Shown: in pieces, positions 51,410-63,953 of the stretch | Layout: every line of letters starts with the position of its first letter | Position numbering within the stretch: position 1 is the first letter of the stretch | Source: Sclerotinia nivalis | Lineage: Eukaryota > Ascomycota > Leotiomycetes > Helotiales > Sclerotiniaceae | Reading direction: 5' to 3' | Assembly: GCA_029531795.1 (NCBI GenBank) | Contig: JAPEIS010000016.1 | Span: 1,364,001-1,428,000 of the forward strand | Length of the DNA: 64,000 nt | Notes under the pieces: generated by a model | Told to the model about the DNA's origin: nothing | Database searches by the model: none | What the model saw: the letters and a program-made list of their open reading frames with translations, nothing else | Made by a program: the position numbers and the translations under genes

Positions 51410-54400
51410 TATACAACAATATTCGCATCCTTCAAATCAATTTAAACAAAAGCCCTCAAATTATAAAAAATGCTCTTCAATTTACTATAGAACTCAATAT
51501 CGATCTTCTAATCATTCAAAAACCATAGATCCTTTCAAATCCTGAAAAAGATTATTCTTCAATTAGATCAATCGCCTATTCTAGTTTCTCCCAACTCCTC
51601 CTCAACTACCCTTCGAACCTTTGTCCTTGGACAATGATATATATTTCAAAGGCATACAAACCATTAGTATCTTTAGCCCCGAATTCCTTTAAAAATTCAG
51701 ATATCCAAATTGTTAATATTATTCAAAGGAATCATATTATTCAATTCTTCAATATTTACAATAAAACCAATCAAATGAAAAAAAAAGATTATACAATCGA
51801 AAGATATTTGTTCAATACTCTCTTTATCCAGTATACTATCCTTACAGAAGATTTCAACTCTCATTATCCTTAATAGAATTCATTCTCGAACAAAAATTCG
51901 AATACTGATCAATTAGCAGAATAATTTGAAGACCACAATCTCATTCTATTCAACGAACCAAGTATCAATACCTTTTATCGAACAAATATAACAAACCCAA
52001 GCATTCTGGATCTCATTTTAATTACAGAAGCTATTTCCTCTAACATTATCAATTGGCAAGTTCTTCCTAATCTCGATTCAAACCATTTAGGCATTCTTTT
52101 TGAAATAAAAAGCAATTCTTCCTATACACCAAACACTACTTCAATAATTAGATTCAATACAAAATTAGCTAACTAAAATAAATTCGCATTTACTCTGAAA
52201 ACCGAGATATCGAGATTATCAACCTTGAATTCGAATGAATACCTTAATTTATCCACTTCGGAATCCGACTCCCTTGATTCCCTATTGATTAACAAATCGA
52301 ATACACAAATACTCGATAATACCATTACAGAATTTACTTGAATTATTACATATTCAGCAAATACAAGCATTCCTAAATACAAATCAACCAAAAAAGTAAA
52401 ACCCTGATAAATTCCAGAATTAAAAGATCTTCGAAAAAGACTTGCATCAGTATATAAAGATATTAAACAATATTCTGAAAACAATCTACTCAAAAGAGTT
52501 TATCAATCAATAAGAAATCATTATTATCAAGCTATTAAAACAATTAAGAAAAGCCATTAGAATGAATTTCTGGAAAAGGAGAATATTTAAACAATTTTCA
52601 AAGCTATATTCTATACAAAAGATCTTCGAACCGAAAGGATCCCGAATATCAGATTTAGCCCTTCAAAACTGGAAAGCTTATTCGAAGGAAAATGTTCAGC
52701 ATTCAGATCAATCCTATTCCCTCTTTTCTTAAGTATTTCTATATCTATATAAGAAAAATACAAACAATCAAAATAATAGAACTAATCCAAACTTACTGAA
52801 AACGAACTTCTCAATACATACTCAATCAAAATCAAAGGAAAAATTCTAGGCCCTAATAATATTACTCAAGAAATTATTATCCGGATTTACAAAGCAATCC
52901 CGAAAGAATTCTTTATACTTTTTAACAATCTAATCAATTTAGAATATCATTCTTCTTATTGGAAACAAACTACAGAAATTATCCTCAAGAAACCTTCGAA
53001 ACCAGATTACAATATACTAAAAGTATACAGGATCATTACATTATTCAACTGTTTAGACAAGATCAATGAAAGAATCCTAACTCAAAGGCTTAGTTATTTA
53101 ACAAAAACAACAAAACTACTTCATTATATACAAATAAATAGAAAACAAAAGAAATCAATAATTAATACAATAATCCTACTCATTACCGAAATCGAAAGGA
53201 ATACTAAAATCAAAAAGAAAACTTCAATTCTTTTTCTAGATATCAAAAGCACTTTCGATTATATATCCAAAAACCGTCTTCTAGATATATACAAAAATCT
53301 AAAACTTCCGATTAATCTTATCATTTGGATTTCATCATTCTTGGAAAACAGATTACTTAAACTCTTATTCGATAATCAAACAAAAACCTTCAAATTAATC
53401 AATACTGGAATTCCATAAGAAAGCCCTATTTCACCAATCCTTTTCTTAATCTATATCTGAGACCTCTTCCAATCGAATTCGATTGGATATCTTTCATATA
53501 TAAACGATATAGTCTTAATCACATATTCAACAAACTAGAAAAAGAACATTCTTTTCTTCGAAAAAACAACTCAACAAATCTATACTCTAAATGAAAAGAA
53601 TACTATTCAATTCAATCTAACCAAAACAGAACTTATATATTTCTCTACATCCAAATACATCAAAGATACCCCAATCAAATTTCCAAATTCCGAAATTGTA
53701 CAACCTTCAATATTAATAAGATAGTTAGGAATATGATTCGATTCTAATCTCAACTTTAAACAATATATTTCAATCCGAACTATTCAAGCTAAAACGGTAT
53801 TTTATCGAATGACCAGATTAGCTAATATAGAAAAAGGATTCAGTCCAAAAGTATTAAGATAACTATATATAACCTATATGATCAGTATAACCGATTACAG
53901 ATCAATTATATAATGGAAAAATCAAGCATCATTTAAAAAGATCCTTCAATCATTTCAGAACCTTACTCTTCGAAAGATCTTAGAAGTCTTCAAAACTTCA
54001 CCAATCAAACCAATGAAAATGGAAACTATATTATATCCTTCAGAAATCAAATTAAATATTGAAATCAGACAATATACCTTCAGATTATTAAAAATCTCGT
54101 TTTTTCATCCAATCAATATAATTATTCGAAAATTAATCATCGAAAAAACAGATCTAAATCTAATAATAATTTCTCAAAGGAAATTATTAAAGCTTATACA
54201 ATTCAAGAAAATTATAAATTCAATTAAAGAAGATTTCGATTTTTCTACTTTAAAGAAGATCGATCATTTTTATTTCCCTCTATAGAAAAAAGATATCTTA
54301 TATAAAATCAATATTAGCAAATTACCTAAAGAAGAAACAATAATTGTTTACAATCTAGTCTTCAAATACAAAGATAAAAATACTATTATGATTTATATAG

Positions 54401-55243
54401 ATACCTTTTCAATCTTGGAAGGAATTGGAATAGGCATCAGAATCATTGTTATCTCAACTAATGATCAAATCTCCTACAAGGAAACTTTTAATATTGATAT
54501 AAATCAATTGATATATAATGAAGAGCTTCTTGAAATCATCAAAGCAATCGAATATGCTAATTCTATAATCCAATCGAATAACAAATTCAAAATCTATTCA
54601 GATAATCAAATCAGATTATATCGATTGAGAACACTATCCGATACCCCTAATCAAGTTTACCAAATCAGAATAATCAAAGTAATAGAATCTCTTATACAAA
54701 AGGAAGCCGAAATCTCATTCAATTAAATTCCGGGATATACCTTAATAAAAGGAAACGAATTAGCCAATATTCTAGTAAAAGAAGCTACAAAATTAAAATC
54801 ATTATTTAATGAAATTAGCTTCGCTTTTTTAAAAATGAAAAACAAAAAAACAAAAAATCAAGAATGAAAAATCCTTTTCAATTCAATCAATTCAAATTAT
54901 TCAAAATCATATCTTTGGAAAATTGATTCGAAGATCGGAACCTCAGAAAATACCAAAAGAAATTATATCAGTATCTTATTTCAGCTCAAAATCGGATATA
55001 GTTATTTCAAATCATATCTAAAACATTTCGGAATTGTATCAAACGATAATTGCAAATATAGAAAAAGGGAAACTCCTGATTATCTTTTCCTCAATTGCTC
55101 TATATACAAATCATCAAGAAATATATTCAAGAAAAACAACCCCACCTTACAATTAACTATAAAATACCTACTTCACACCAAAACGGAAATCATTAAAACC
55201 CTCGAATTCATCGAGACAACAAAAATAATCACTAAATCATAAC
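51410..55243 (+). pseudogene. LINE ORF2: AP-endonuclease, RT, RNase H, disrupted
   Basis: Endonuclease about 51420-52130: ILQINLNKS start, TEDFNSHYP (GDFNAHH-type, near 51850) and LDSNHLGILFE, where the family SDH is SNH. RT about 52840-53800: LFLDIKSTFDYISKNRLL, GIP-stop-ESPISPILFLIY (family GIPQGSP) and YINDIVLI in place of YxDD. RNase H about 54385-54770, including SDNQ. Stops and D-to-N, G-to-E changes show inactivation by G-to-A/C-to-T mutation. Confidence 0.9.
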
Positions 55244-55677
55244 ACCTCACTAGACTACAAAAAGAAGAAAAAGAAAAAAGGGATCAACTAGATGAACTCA
55301 ACTAGATTGATCAAATTTGGTCAATTTAGTCAATTTGATCAATTTAGTCAATTTAATTGACCAAATTGGCCAATTACCCCCCCCCCCTTCAAAAAACAAC
55401 CATTCCAATTTGAATTATATTACATTTCATTTGTTATTTTCCTTATTATATATAATAATATTGATAAGAAGGGTTTTAGAACCCCAAAATTAGTTTTCAC
55501 TTCCCCCACTCAATTAAGAGATGGAGATCAACTCCATCGATTTAACTCTGTACTTGCTATAATCGCTAGACCAGCATATTACCATTTATTATTTATTAGA
55601 AGCTTATAAAGCTTCTAGCCGTCTTAGATAGTCTTAGACTCAGTGTAGACGTTAATTAAATCAATCAATCAATCAAT
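55244..55677 (+). repeat. LINE 3' UTR with a short TCAATTT-type repeat array
   Basis: 55308-55375 is built of about 10-bp units (ttggtcaatt, tagtcaattt and variants), followed by a C homopolymer at about 55377-55387 and then a 280-bp tail ending in (TCAA)n. Confidence 0.7.
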
Positions 55678-56312
55678 CCGTTTTGTATTCCTCGATCTTA
55701 TTTGTTTGAATAGCGATATAAATAGCTTAAATAGTAAAGCGATCTTCGATAATAGAGAAAATATAATTCAAATAAACAGTTTATTCATCAAAACCAACAG
55801 CAAAGTTTGGCGTTACCGAAGCATCCAATTCTGCTAGAATTTGTATAATAATAGGCCATTGACCGAAGACTTATTGGATTCCGGTACGAACTCCCTCGAT
55901 AGAAATAGAAGTCGCATTACCAACAGATATAGAACTAGAAACTATTATAAAAAGAATTGTAATTATACAAAAGTAATCAATAGAGAAATTGCAATTATAC
56001 AAAAACAATCAATAAAGAAAATGCAATTATACAAAAACAATATATATATAAAATACAATCGCACAAAAACAATCAAAAACAGATACAAAAGCCTACGAAT
56101 AAATATAATCGTACAAAAGCAATCAAAGATCAGAAGCTACACAAAGCGAATAAAAAAGCTGCACAAGAACAGATAAAAAATACGATTGCACAAAAACAGG
56201 CGAGTTACGATAGTGCAAAAGTAATCGAAAATAGATACAGAAGCCTACAAATGATTTGGCAAGGCCAAATCACTTCGTAAAATGATGGGGCCTTTGAAAG
56301 AATAGTACAAAT

Positions 56313-56475
56313 TATTACAATAAAAGAAAAGGTATCTGTAGGGTTGATCTATAGTTGTATTACAAGGAGAGGAAAAAGGTCAAGGAGGTGACCTGACTAT
56401 ATAGAGGTGAGTGTATGTATGTGTGCCTAAGGCACACATGATCACGTGCAGGTGAAGGGGGATGAACCCGTAACA
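56313..56475 (-). repeat. Gypsy A 5' LTR (163 bp)
   Basis: Plus strand begins TATTACAATAAAAG (RIP-altered) and ends AACCCGTAACA. Same length as the other three copies of this LTR. Confidence 0.92.
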
Positions 56476-56690
56476 GAAAACGTCGAATACAAAAGTATTC
56501 GTATAAAGAACCTTTGTTATACGAATGACGGATATCGACAGGGGTATAAAGAACCTTTATTCTACAAATCGGAGTATTCAGAACAAGGAACCTTTATTCA
56601 TATTAACGAATAGGAATGGTTTACTGAAATACGAAAGAATTCAGAAAAAACATAAAGAAAGACTATAGGCCCTGATATGAAGGTTAAGAT
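56476..56690. other. Spacer with repeated AAGAACCTTT motif
   Basis: The motif aargaacctttrtt occurs three times between about 56508 and 56600 at roughly 45-bp spacing, interspersed with inverted variants of attcgtata. No ORF of interest. Confidence 0.5.
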
Positions 56691-57033
56691 TCATGTACGA
56701 AAAGCTAGCATTATCAGCTATATATCAATCAATATCACTATAAAACCCCATTTCAACTACTATAATCATATATTTGCTTATTTATATATAGTCAACGAGC
56801 TATTACTTCCCAAATATAAAGCTTATCATCTTTATATACGTGACCTCCAACAGATTATAAGCCCGGTTATGAGCCCGAGGTCATGTATATAAAGATGATA
56901 AGCTTTATATTTGGGAAGTAATAGCTCGTTGACTATATATAAATAAGCAAATATATGATTATAGTAGTTGAAATGGGGTTTTATAGTGATATTGATTGAT
57001 ATATAGCTGATAATGCTAGTTTTTCGTATATGA
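56691..57033. repeat. 343-bp near-perfect palindrome (157-bp arms, 29-bp loop)
   Basis: The left arm 56691-56847 and right arm 56877-57033 are inverted copies of equal length; the few mismatches I can see are transitions (for example acgtgacctc against the complement of gaggtcatgt, and gctagc against actagc). The loop is 56848-56876. Pairing stops abruptly at both outer ends, and the flanks show no target duplication. Transcribed in either direction it would form one long hairpin. An apparent 71-codon ORF across it has no known motif. Confidence 0.9.
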
Positions 57034-57205
57034 TAAAAACTCTCCTTTCAAAATAAAGCTTCTGATATCTTTCACTGGCCATTAATTTGGTGGTTGGAAA
57101 GTCCTATAACTAACATCTAGATTTTATCTATATAGGAGTATATCATTCATTACCAATAAATGCCAGAGTAAATACCATCTCTCTCCATTTGAAATCCAAT
57201 CAATC

Positions 57206-57368
57206 TATCACGGTGAGGGAAAAGGTATGTGTAGGTTTGATCTATTGTTGTACTACGAGGAGGAGAAGAAGGTCAAGGAGGTGATCTGATTATATAGAAG
57301 TGAGTGTATGTATATATGCCTAAAGTATATATAATTATATATAGGTGAAAAGAGATGAATCTGTAATA
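57206..57368 (-). repeat. Gypsy B 3' LTR (163 bp)
   Basis: Plus strand TATCACGGTGAGGG to AATCTGTAATA. Contains the conserved block gaaggtcaaggaggtgat found in all four copies of this LTR. Confidence 0.93.
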
Positions 57369-57719
57369 GTATCCCCTCCTCAAGAAACCCATTTGATTTC
57401 AAATGGGTATTAAAAAATAAAGAAAAATAAAGAAAAAATATAGATCTCTTTTCTCAATTAAATCCCTGAACAAAAATGTATAATATCCTCTAATGATGTT
57501 ATATCCCTTATTGTTATAACATGTAATATATCTTTAAGCGAAACAAACAATCTTGGTGCGAATGGATCTTCGTAGAGTAGATGTAGCAATCGTACTGTAT
57601 AACTCCGATTGCAAATTCTATGGTTCCGGTTGCAATATAGTAGCATCGGGGTGCTTTAGGATCCAAACTGGCGATTTTGGTTTCTTTGGATGAAGGCGAT
57701 GATATTCGATAAGAACCTT

Positions 57720-60700
57720 TTCGTTACTCTTTAAATCATTAATTGGTTGCCAAGTTGGTGTGTAGTGTTTTCATTTGATCAAATAATGATAGCTATCCTC
57801 ATTGTGATTATCTAGAACTCTTTCAAATATCCATTTCTGAACAGGCTTATCTTTATCGTTGTCTTGTTTCAAAATTCTGTTCCGTATAGTTAGGGATTCT
57901 GATTCGTTAATCGTTGCTTGAGCTAAGAAGTGAGGATTAGTATGAGTTGAAAGTAAAAGAGAATGATGGAAAACAGGGAAGATTTTAATGTTTTCAGATA
58001 ATTGAACAAGACAAGTACGAGGATAAACTTTGATAATCTTGTAAAAGCCGATCCATTTATCATCCAGCTTTTTTGTTTTGTATAAAATCTTTATATTCTT
58101 GGTATTGATAAAGACTTTCTGATCAATTGTGTAGCGAGGTGAATTAGAGTGGTAATGGTTAGTATAGTCCTTATAAGTAGCAATTATTTGTTGTGTAAGA
58201 ATTCAAAGTTGCTTCAAGATATGTTCTATATGATTTGTGGTTCTATTACTTTTAAAGAATTCCTGTTTTTGTACTAGAGTTATATTCGGTGGGCAAGATT
58301 TACTAGGTTCAATGTTTAGGTATGGATTAAAGCTGTAATTGGCGAAGAAAGATGAACAATTAGTTGTTTCAGAGACCAAATTATTGGATATAAATTCGGT
58401 TAAGGGTAGTCAATCCAATTAATCGTTTTGATGATAGTTAACAAAAGCTTGTAAATACTGCTTCAGAACCGAATTAATATGTTCAATCTGATTATCTGTT
58501 TGAGGATGAAAAGCTGAAGAATGTTTTAAGGTAATTCTTAATCGTTTCGAGAATTGTGATCAGAAATCTGATACGAATTGCATTCTCTGATCGGAAATGA
58601 TATCATCCGGAAATCCATAAAACGTATAGATATAGTTGATAAAAGTATCGATTAGTTTCTCTATTGTTAGTATATGTGTATCAATGAAATGTCTCATTTT
58701 GATTAGTTTACAGACTATTACCAAAATATATTTATAAATAGAATTATAACGAATACAATCCGGGAGTGGTGTAATATAATCGATTGAGATATCAAACTAT
58801 ATACAAAAAGAGATAAACAACGGTTTCAGAAATCCAGGAGGCATCGATTTGAACGATTTAATATGAGTACAAAGTTCGCAGGCCTTTATATAGGATACGA
58901 TCTTCAAATATATATTAGGCCACCAGTATGTACAAAAGACAAGATCGATTGTTTTAGTTCGATCAGGATGGTCAGTAGGACCAAAAGAATGAATTCGATA
59001 GATAATTTGGAGTTTGAGTTCATCGTCTGGTGGAATCCAAATCTTATTCTAATAGTAAATTCTATTATTTTGGATCGAACAATCTTGTATAACGATTTGG
59101 AGGGTTTTACAATACTCTTTTGGCTATTTAATCACCGATGGATCGTTAAAAGCAAAAATAAGTTGATCTACGATATCGGACCTAGTATACGTTGCATCGA
59201 TTAAGGTATCAATTGATTGATCATAGAATGATACTATTATCTCCACTAGTACCAAATTGATATGCCCAATCAAATCCTTATAAAGGTCGTTGTCAAAACA
59301 GTCTTGAGGGAGGACAACACATTCTCGATTCTTTAAACGTTCATCGTTTAGATCAGAACGATACAACCGATCTTTATGTTTTCTACTTAATGCGTTTAAT
59401 CGAATAGCTTTGTTTCCTGGTCGATAAACTATACGGAAATTATATTGAAACAGAAATTCAGACCATCGCATTTACCGTTGATTGAGAACTTTTATAATCA
59501 TAAAATATTCGAGATTCTTATAATCAATAAGAATCTCGAATTCCTCTTGTGAGCCTTGAAACTCTAAACACCATTCTTCCATTGCTTTGATAATAGCGAG
59601 TAGTTCTTTATTATAGATCTCATAATTACATTCCACTACTGTATACTTAAATGAAAAATAAACAACTAAACACAAAACATTATCATCATTGTATTACAAA
59701 AGAACTCCTCCTGAAACCCAATTGGAAATATCGATTTCCAAAACAGTTTTCCGCCTATAATCAAAGTATACCAAAACCGATACCATTGTGAAAGCTCTTT
59801 TTAAAACGTCAAAAGCCTTTATATAATCTACAATCCAATCCCATATAATATTCTTCCGTAAGAAATCGTTAAGAAAACAACAAATCTTTGAAAAATCTTT
59901 TATAAAACATCGATAGAAATTGACGAAACCAAGAAATCGTTGTAAATCCTTTACACATAAAAGCAATTCCCAAGATATAATAATTGTGATCTTTTCTTGA
60001 TCCATTTCGATACCTTCGATTGTAATAATAAAACCCAAATACTTTATCTTCGTAGTTTCGAATTCGTATTTGTTAATATCAATCTATAATCCAGCATCCA
60101 TTAACTTTTGAACTACTTGGTGGACATACTTTTTATACTCTACAGAATTATCGGAATAGATTAGAACGTTATTGAGATATACAATACAATATTTGTCTAA
60201 CTCATCGAAAAGCGTATGATTGATATAATATTGGAACAATGCAAATGTATTGCAGAGACCGAAAGACATAACCAGAGATTCAAAAAGACCAAAACGAGTA
60301 ATGAATACAGTTTTTTATTCATCCCTTTCAACGATTCGCAATTTGTTGAATGCTATAATGATATCAAGTTTAATGTAAATTTTTGCATTGCAAAGAACGT
60401 CCAGCGTTTCACGAACGATAGGTAATGGATAACGATTCTTTATAGTAACATTATTTAATCTTTGATAATCTTGACAAATGTAGACCCCCCCTTCCGGCTT
60501 GGCAGCCAATAACAAAGGAAAAGCATATCGCAATCTCGATTCCCGAATAAACCCCTTGAAGAAATTATCATCAAGTTATTTATATATCATTACCAACTCT
60601 ATTAGCGATAAAGAACAGTTTTTGAAATAAGGTAGCTCTTTACCAAACATCAATTCAATTTTGTGATCCTAGATTCGATAAAACAGCAACTTATCTGTAT

Positions 60701-63500
60701 AATATAGGAGGAAGGCAGGAAATTTGTCTTGTAACCATATAGGAAGCCTTTGTCGTATTTGATCATCACTAAGGGAAGGTTTGCCGGTTAAAAATTTATC
60801 GACATCAACCTCAAAAACCTTTCGCAAATGAAACGGCTTATAACAATCATATATAAAATCATAAAGTTGCAATGAGATTCTAAAGAGCATCTCTGTTATA
60901 TTGCCTTGCCCTTGTAAAATCGATCGAAAATCCCCTTCTGTAAGTGTCAAGGACAACGTAGCCTATCGCAAATGATCTTGCTCAACAGTTTTCTGTACAG
61001 CATTCAATTCATCCCATATCAATCGGATAGCCTGAACATTATCTTGTTGACAAAACGAAACAAAACTAAAAACTTGCAATCAACGAATATTATCCATATT
61101 TGAACTTGTATCTTTGTAAATAGACATAGGGAGTTCCTCAACAGAAAACAGGGGCAAACAGTTTTTTGGATTGTGAATAGGCCGACGCCGACCTACAATC
61201 TTTAAGATCGATTTTGAACGCGAACAATTGGGAATCATCTGTACTTGATTATTTGGTTCTCCGTAATGCTTTGTTCGATAATGATTTATATTAGATATCA
61301 AACCTTGCTGAAATTCGAGGTCAATAGAAGAATCATCAGATTGTAATATATAACCTTCGTCTAGTATCTTTTCAATAGAAGGTTTTTTATAAAAAGTTCT
61401 TTTAAAAGTAGAAAACGTTTGAATAGATGAATAATCGATATCGTCCTTTGGACAATCCTCGACATATAGAAAGCGATATTTATAAACTGTATATTTAGCT
61501 TTTATATCAGAATCGGTAAGGAATTTATTTAAAAATTCGATAACATCAACGATTTGTTATAAAGTAACTTTTGCTAGATCCTTTTGTTCCTTAATCGAAA
61601 ATGAGATCGTTGATACAATAACTGGCTCTGAATCATAACGTACCAAACAATTGGAAATACAATAGTTTGAAGAGAATATTAAATTCATCTCTATCCAATT
61701 GATAATAGGATTGTAGCATTATAATTATAGTAAACCAAAGATTAATAACGTTTCTAATGAAAACTGGGTAATATAAAAGAACCAATATTCATAGTGATCT
61801 TCTATAACGATTTCCATCACAAAATATTCTGTAATTCTATCAACGATCTTTCTATCGGCAAATCGGAGTTTGCAAAGGTAAAGTAAGAGTTGTATTTCAA
61901 TATTGTATTTGGAAGCAAAAGAACAATCAACAAAGGTTTCTTCAGAACATCCATTATCAATGAGACTTGTAACAATAAAAGGATTTTCATATACAAGAAA
62001 TATAATAGTTTTAACAAATAAGGATTTGCTATTTATAGAGTTGAATTGCAATGATTTATATTTATCCATTCCTCGATTTACTGTTTTGCCCTTAGTATTC
62101 CTCTACAAGCGATTTTTCATAAAGATTAATCTTTTCCCTATTCAGAACTTTCCTTGACTGAACTGAATATAAAGACAACCTCCTCTAGCTCGATATAATT
62201 TTGCTATTGTATTTGATTCAAATACTGTTGACTTTATACCCAATTACTAGTATATCCTCCTCGAAATCCATTGCGATTATTATTAAACCTATTGGTACTT
62301 CGAAAAGCCGGAACAGCAGTGTATTGATCGGGAACTAGATTAGTTGAGGCAGCAGTATTGCAATTGGAAAAGGTATTAATAGAAGCTTATTTGCCAAAAA
62401 GAAAATTATCATTGATATCATAAATAATATAACAATCAATCTGAAGATGATCGATCCTACTATAATAATTGCAAGAAACCGCAAGATTAAACTTCTTTTT
62501 TTTATTTTGTAGATCCTTTTTTTGTTATCCTTTTTGTTTCATTGTATCGAAATCTATAGGATCACTATCAATAATAAATACTTTACTAGAATTTTTGTTA
62601 TAATACTCAGCATCACGAAGATTCTAATTCCAAATAGAGAATTTCTTTTGCCAACCATCAACATCATCAGTTATGCAAAAGTTCGAGTTACCAATAACCA
62701 AAGTTCGAAGAGGGACTGTAACCTTTTGTTTCATCGCATTAACAATCTCGCGATCAGATTTGTAGCAAGAGTTAACAAAATAAGATAATGTAAAAAAGAA
62801 AACCGAAAAGGATTCCTTTGGACTTATAAAAAGCTTATCGAATTTGAACGAAGCTTTCCTTTCGATATCTACAGAGATATATAATTTGTCCAATTTGGCC
62901 AAAAACGAAACAGCAGAATCGAAGCAAATAGGATCGTCAACGAATCTAGTGATATCCGTAATACACTCTTATTACACTTAATTATCGAAAAGACTAATAG
63001 TATAACTAATCTTCTTTTGTTCGGAAACAAAAAGTTGTAAATCGATTATTCAACAGAATTACAAATCCAATTTCCAGGACTGATAGTCCTCTTATCGAAC
63101 GAGAATATTAAATCTTTCGCCTTTAAAAACAAACGGGTCCTTTTGAATTTGGCGGGGAATGATCGGTTTCTGGCTAGTGGCAGCATTATTGGCGTTTAGT
63201 TGAGTTTGTTTGCCAGCTAGAGTACAAAGAAGCTCGATATTTTCTGCTTTGAATTCCTCGATCTTATTTGTTTGAGTGGCGATATGAGTAGCTTGAATAA
63301 TAAAACAATCTTCGATGATAAAGAAAACATAATTCAAATAAACAATTTGTTCGTTAGAACCGATAGTGAGGTTTGGCATCACTAAAGCATCCAATTCTGC
63401 TAGGATTTGTATAATAGTAGGCCATTAGCCGAAGACTTGTTGGATTTCGGTATGAATTCCTTCGATAAAAGTAGAAGTCGTACTACCAGCAGATATAGAA
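57720..63500 (-). pseudogene. Gypsy B Gag-Pol with chromodomain, disrupted
   Basis: Minus-strand order: Gag 63500-62200 (start-like MDALVMPNLTIG at 63394; RQIQKDPFVFKGERF); retropepsin 62069-61725 with LIDNGCSEETFVD (family LIDSGCS) and ITEYFVMEV-like block; RT about 60640-60050 with GGVYICQDYQRLNNVTIKNR, VMSFGL and YLNNVLIY where the catalytic YLDD is expected; RNase H/tether 60038-59470 (LQRFLGFVNFYRCFIKDFS, YEIYNKELLAIIKAMEEW); integrase about 59100-58190; chromodomain about 57860-57720. Stops and the D-to-N change in RT make it inactive. Confidence 0.9.
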
Positions 63501-63790
63501 CCAAAAGCCATTGTAAAAAGAATTACGATTGCATAAAGTAATCGATAGGGAATTTACGATTGCACAAAACAATCAAAAACAGATACAAAAGTCTGCGAAT
63601 AAATACGATCGTATAAAAGCAATTAGGGATCAAAAGTTGCACAAAAGTAGATAAGAAACGCGACTATACAAAAGCAAGCGAATTACGACAATACGAAAGC
63701 AATCGAAAACAGATACAAAAGCCTACAGATGATTTGGCAAGATTAGATCACTTCGTAAAGTGATGGAACCTTTAAAAGGGTAGTACAAAC

Positions 63791-63953
63791 TATCATGGTA
63801 AGGGAAAAGGTATATGTAGATTTGATCTATTGTTGTACTACGAGGAGGAGAAGAAGGTCAAGGAGGTAACCTGACTATATAGAAGTGAGTGTATGCATAT
63901 GTGCCTAAGGCACACATGATCACGTGCAGGTGAAGGGAGATAAACCCGTAACA
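63791..63953 (-). repeat. Gypsy B 5' LTR (163 bp)
   Basis: Plus strand TATCATGGTAAGGG to AACCCGTAACA. Internal palindrome gtgcctaaggcacac at about 63901-63915. Confidence 0.93.

Larger units (their letters stand above)
49769..55677 (+). mobile_element. Tad1-like LINE (non-LTR retrotransposon), full length, 5.9 kb
   Basis: Bounded by a 13-bp target duplication CCGTTTTGTATTC (49756-49768 and 55678-55690). Excision restores homology with Gypsy B at this point. The 3' end is a short (TCAA)n tail (about 55660-55677) rather than poly(A). Two ORFs plus 5' and 3' UTRs are recognisable, so it is not 5'-truncated. It is inserted antisense to Gypsy A. Confidence 0.93.
44150..56300 (-). pseudogene. Gypsy A Gag-Pol with chromodomain, disrupted and split
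   Basis: Minus-strand segments: Gag in 56300-55691 and 49768-48700; protease about 48540-48180 (motif FIDNG); RT about 47160-46500, with GVCIYQDYRGFNNITIKNRY and an intact YLDDIL (near 46645); RNase H about 46300-45900; integrase about 45500-44650, with NRRIQFVSKFWSQLSKRLG and IFHPQTNNQIEYINS (about 45060-44930); chromodomain about 44330-44170 (QKWIFERVLDNHN..YYLVK). Stops interrupt every domain. The LINE lies in Gag. Confidence 0.88.
43660..56475 (-). mobile_element. Gypsy family 2, copy A, split by a LINE
   Basis: Direct 163-bp LTRs at 43660-43822 and 56313-56475, sense strand minus. Internal sequence is collinear with copy B (57206-63953) except for the LINE plus target duplication at 49769-55690. 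The flanking pentamers do not match (GTTGT at 43655-43659, GAAAA at 56476-56480), unlike the other complete elements here. Without the insertion the element is about 6.9 kb. Confidence 0.92.
57206..63953 (-). mobile_element. Gypsy family 2, copy B, complete, 6.7 kb
   Basis: Direct 163-bp LTRs (57206-57368 and 63791-63953), sense strand minus. Target duplication CAATC (57201-57205) / CAACC (63954-63958) differs by one C-to-T change. The polypurine tract (minus GAGGAGGGGATAC) abuts the 3' LTR at plus 57369-57382. Collinear with copy A but without the LINE. Confidence 0.95.

Noticed and set aside
55520..55610. tRNA-like sequence in the LINE 3' UTR (box A-like TGGTCTAGCGA and box B-like GAGTTGATCTC on the minus strand)
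   Set aside because: The T arm does not form a proper 5-bp stem with a 7-nt loop and no acceptor stem pairs, so it is not a tRNA gene.
56677..56892. 71-codon ORF across the palindrome's left arm
   Set aside because: No known motif; the open frame follows from AT-rich arm sequence, and the structure explains the region better.
56691..57033. Palindrome as a MITE
   Set aside because: No target duplication flanks it and no separate short terminal inverted repeats can be distinguished.
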